NCBI GenBank assembly: GCA_050014415.1
Contig: JBEKDJ010000121.1
Span: forward strand, 1-12,875
Reading direction: 5' to 3'
DNA: 12,875 nt
From: JBEKDJ01 sp050014415
GTDB lineage: Bacteria > Desulfobacterota > BSN033 > UBA1163
Under the pieces are notes generated by a model. That model saw nothing but the letters and a program-made list of their open reading frames with translations, made no database searches and had not been told where the DNA came from. Positions 11,021-12,875 of this stretch are shown one piece after another (the stretch's first letter is position 1; every line of letters begins with the position of its first letter). The translations under genes were made by a program, and so were the position numbers.

Positions 11021-12875
11021 CTATACGATCGGTATTCTGACAGTAAAGGTCGTCCCTTTTCCTACCTCACTCTCAACCGTAATCTCCCCATTGTGCTTCT
11101 GCACAATTTCATAGGTAATGCTCAACCCTAAGCCTGTCCCCTTCCCCACCTCCTTGGTCGTGAAGAAGGGTTCAAAGATCTTGCTCAACTGCTCCTTCTG
11201 AATTCCACGCCCCGTATCGGATATCGCTACCCAGATCGATCCATCTTCATCCCATGTCTTGATCGTGATTTCTCCCTGTTTCTCAATGGCGTCCCCAGCA
11301 TTAATCAAGAGGTTCATAAAGACCTGGTTCATCTGCTGCGGATAACACTTGGTAAGGGGAAGATTCCCGTAATCTTTTTTCAAGATGGCCTTATATTTCA
11401 ATTCGTTCCAAACGATATTGATCGTGCTTTCCATGCATTCATTCATGTCAGTATATTTATATTCCGCTTCATCTACCCTTGCGAAGCTCTTTAACCCTTG
11501 GACGATCTTTCGCACCCTCTCCGAACCTTCCAGGGATTCTGTGATTAGTCCTTTGATATCCTCTGCAATATAATCCAGTTTGAGTTCCTTCTCCTTTCTT
11601 TTGAGTCCCTCAATTGCCTCGGTCGCCTGAAGGGATTCGATCACTTCCGATTGGGCTTGCACAAACTCCGTCAATCGATGAACATATTTATCGAGTGTTC
11701 CCAGATTGCTCGATATGAAGGCCATCGGGTTGTTGATCTCATGGGCCACCCCCGCTGCCAGCTGTCCAATGGAAGCCATTTTCTCTTGTTGGAGGATCTT
11801 CGCCTGAGAGGCCTTAAGTTCCTTGTAGGCCCCCTCGAGTTCATCGATGGCCAATTGGAGGTCCCTTCGGCTCTCATCGATCTCCTTGTTCTTCTTGATC
11901 AGTTCTTCATGGTTTTTCTTCAAGGCCTCCTCTGCCTGCTTATGTTCAGAGTAGAGCTGTGCGTTGGCAATGGCACCTGGAATCTGATTACCCACTCTTT
12001 CAGCCAGTTTCACTTCCGATTCCGTATAGGCGTTTGGTTTGAGCGATTGAATGCTAAGAACACCTATCACCTCATCCTTTGAGATCAAAGGAATGGCCAT
12101 CAGCGATCGAATCCCAGCTTGAAAATTGCGTAAGAGCTCAGGGAACCTTTCTGTAACCTTTTTCAGATCTTCTATCTGGATAAGCATTTTCGTCCGAGTA
12201 CGAATGGCCTCTTCTACAAAAGTGCTAGCCAAGGGGAGGATTCCTGTCTTTATACGGTCGGGTACATTTAGTCCTGTGACATAGGCCGTGCTGATAGTAT
12301 TGTCTCTAGGGTTGGCAATAAGGATAGTAATTCTGTCGAAAGGAATAAGCTCACGCACTTTCTCAGCAAAGCGTTCGTAAACATCGTTGATGTTTAATGT
12401 TGAACTGATGATCCGGCCAATCTCGGCCATGGTGGCATTTTCTTGAGCCAACTTCCTTGTCGTCTCCAAGAGCAAGGCGTCTTGAATGGCGATGCCCAAT
12501 CCAGGGGCAATCTGTCGTAGCAGACTGAACTGGCTTTCTGAAAAGTGGTCTGTCTCTCTACTGCCAAAGTTGATCGTCCCAATAATCTCTCCTTTATATT
12601 CCAATGGGAAAAGCAAAGAAGAACGGATTCCCTCATTCCACAATTCTTGCGAGATCCAGGAATCACTTTTTACATTTTCAATAATTTCAGGCAAACCTGT
12701 TTCAGCCATTTTTTGAAAATGAGTTCCTTTCAAAGGATAGATGGCACCGCCACCCAATGCTTCGGCATCATAATCTTTTTCCAATGCAAAATATTGAAAC
12801 CCTTCTCCCTCCTCATCGAAAAGCACAATGCTCATCCTCTCAGAATCCAATACTCTCTTCAACTCTGCATGGGCA
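11021..12875 (-). CDS. GAF-GAF sensor histidine kinase, 5' end outside the window
   Basis: The frame is open through the right edge of the window: codons for Ala-His-Ala-Glu precede the TTG at 12862 and read straight into GAF sequence, so the gene is partial. Numbering from that TTG, GAF domains occupy about 1-135 and 145-302. A coiled coil follows (303-360). The HisKA box is GQLAAGVAHEINNP with phospho-acceptor His374. The ATP-binding domain shows the N box (QVFMNLLINAGDAIE), DTGRGI, FEPFFTT and GTGLGLSI. No membrane helix is visible, so the sensing part in view is cytoplasmic; GAF domains bind small ligands or chromophores, but the ligand cannot be predicted. It should phosphorylate the regulator encoded 10 bases downstream. 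Confidence 0.95.
   Translation of the reverse strand, partial: AHAELKRVLDSERMSIVLFDEEGEGFQYFALEKDYDAEALGGGAIYPLKGTHFQKMAETGLPEIIENVKSDSWISQELWNEGIRSSLLFPLEYKGEIIGTINFGSRETDHFSESQFSLLRQIAPGLGIAIQDALLLETTRKLAQENATMAEIGRIISSTLNINDVYERFAEKVRELIPFDRITILIANPRDNTISTAYVTGLNVPDRIKTGILPLASTFVEEAIRTRTKMLIQIEDLKKVTERFPELLRNFQAGIRSLMAIPLISKDEVIGVLSIQSLKPNAYTESEVKLAERVGNQIPGAIANAQLYSEHKQAEEALKKNHEELIKKNKEIDESRRDLQLAIDELEGAYKELKASQAKILQQEKMASIGQLAAGVAHEINNPMAFISSNLGTLDKYVHRLTEFVQAQSEVIESLQATEAIEGLKRKEKELKLDYIAEDIKGLITESLEGSERVRKIVQGLKSFARVDEAEYKYTDMNECMESTINIVWNELKYKAILKKDYGNLPLTKCYPQQMNQVFMNLLINAGDAIEKQGEITIKTWDEDGSIWVAISDTGRGIQKEQLSKIFEPFFTTKEVGKGTGLGLSITYEIVQKHNGEITVESEVGKGTTFTVRIPIV

Overview
The window looks like chromosomal DNA of an anaerobic or microaerophilic Gram-negative bacterium. 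The gene set (exported HtrA and superoxide dismutase, a diiron protein beside a separate rubredoxin, a bacterioferritin-like protein, a CooT nickel protein, DUF3842, and a GAF-GAF histidine kinase) and the mid-range GC content fit a Desulfobacterota-like lineage. This placement is inference from gene content, because there is no rRNA or other marker. I see no phage, transposase, CRISPR array or tRNA.

Layout. Bases 1-4831 read almost entirely on the minus strand. In order of transcription they hold a 53-codon membrane mini-protein gene interrupted by an in-frame TGA (4831-4670), galT, a half-size TauE/SafE permease, then htrA, a Tat-exported superoxide dismutase, and a bacterioferritin-like gene. 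A cytochrome b5/DUF2231 fusion gene (5050-5757) reads the other way and converges on a rubredoxin gene. That gene is the second in an operon with a ferritin-like diiron gene behind a good sigma70-type promoter (6518-6546). Next, also on minus, come a zinc alcohol dehydrogenase, an S26 signal-peptidase-like gene and a small membrane-anchored protein of unknown function. An island of about 670 bases (8636-9305) has no convincing gene. It contains simple repeats, palindromes, and then a strong promoter followed by three consecutive RNA hairpins that lead into DUF3842 and, 274 bases on, cooT. A two-component pair (kinase cut by the window end, and a REC-PAS response regulator) closes the window.

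How the genes fit together. Much of the window concerns oxygen and metal stress: SOD, HtrA, ferritin-like proteins and rubredoxin together form a recognisable oxidative-stress kit of anaerobes. DUF3842 plus CooT suggests nickel-enzyme maturation. The kinase and regulator may sense something cytoplasmic, but their target is not visible.

Most notable signals. (1) The TGA of the mini-gene at 4742-4744 falls where DUF6132-type proteins, as I remember them, have a conserved cysteine. Promoter, Shine-Dalgarno and reading frame are intact on both sides, so this is a candidate small membrane selenoprotein. (2) A terminator-like hairpin and a complex Shine-Dalgarno-sequestering hairpin lie in the DUF3842 leader. 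(3) The SOD gene carries two good translation starts, which could give exported and cytosolic forms. (4) An unexplained nested structured element lies at 607-753.
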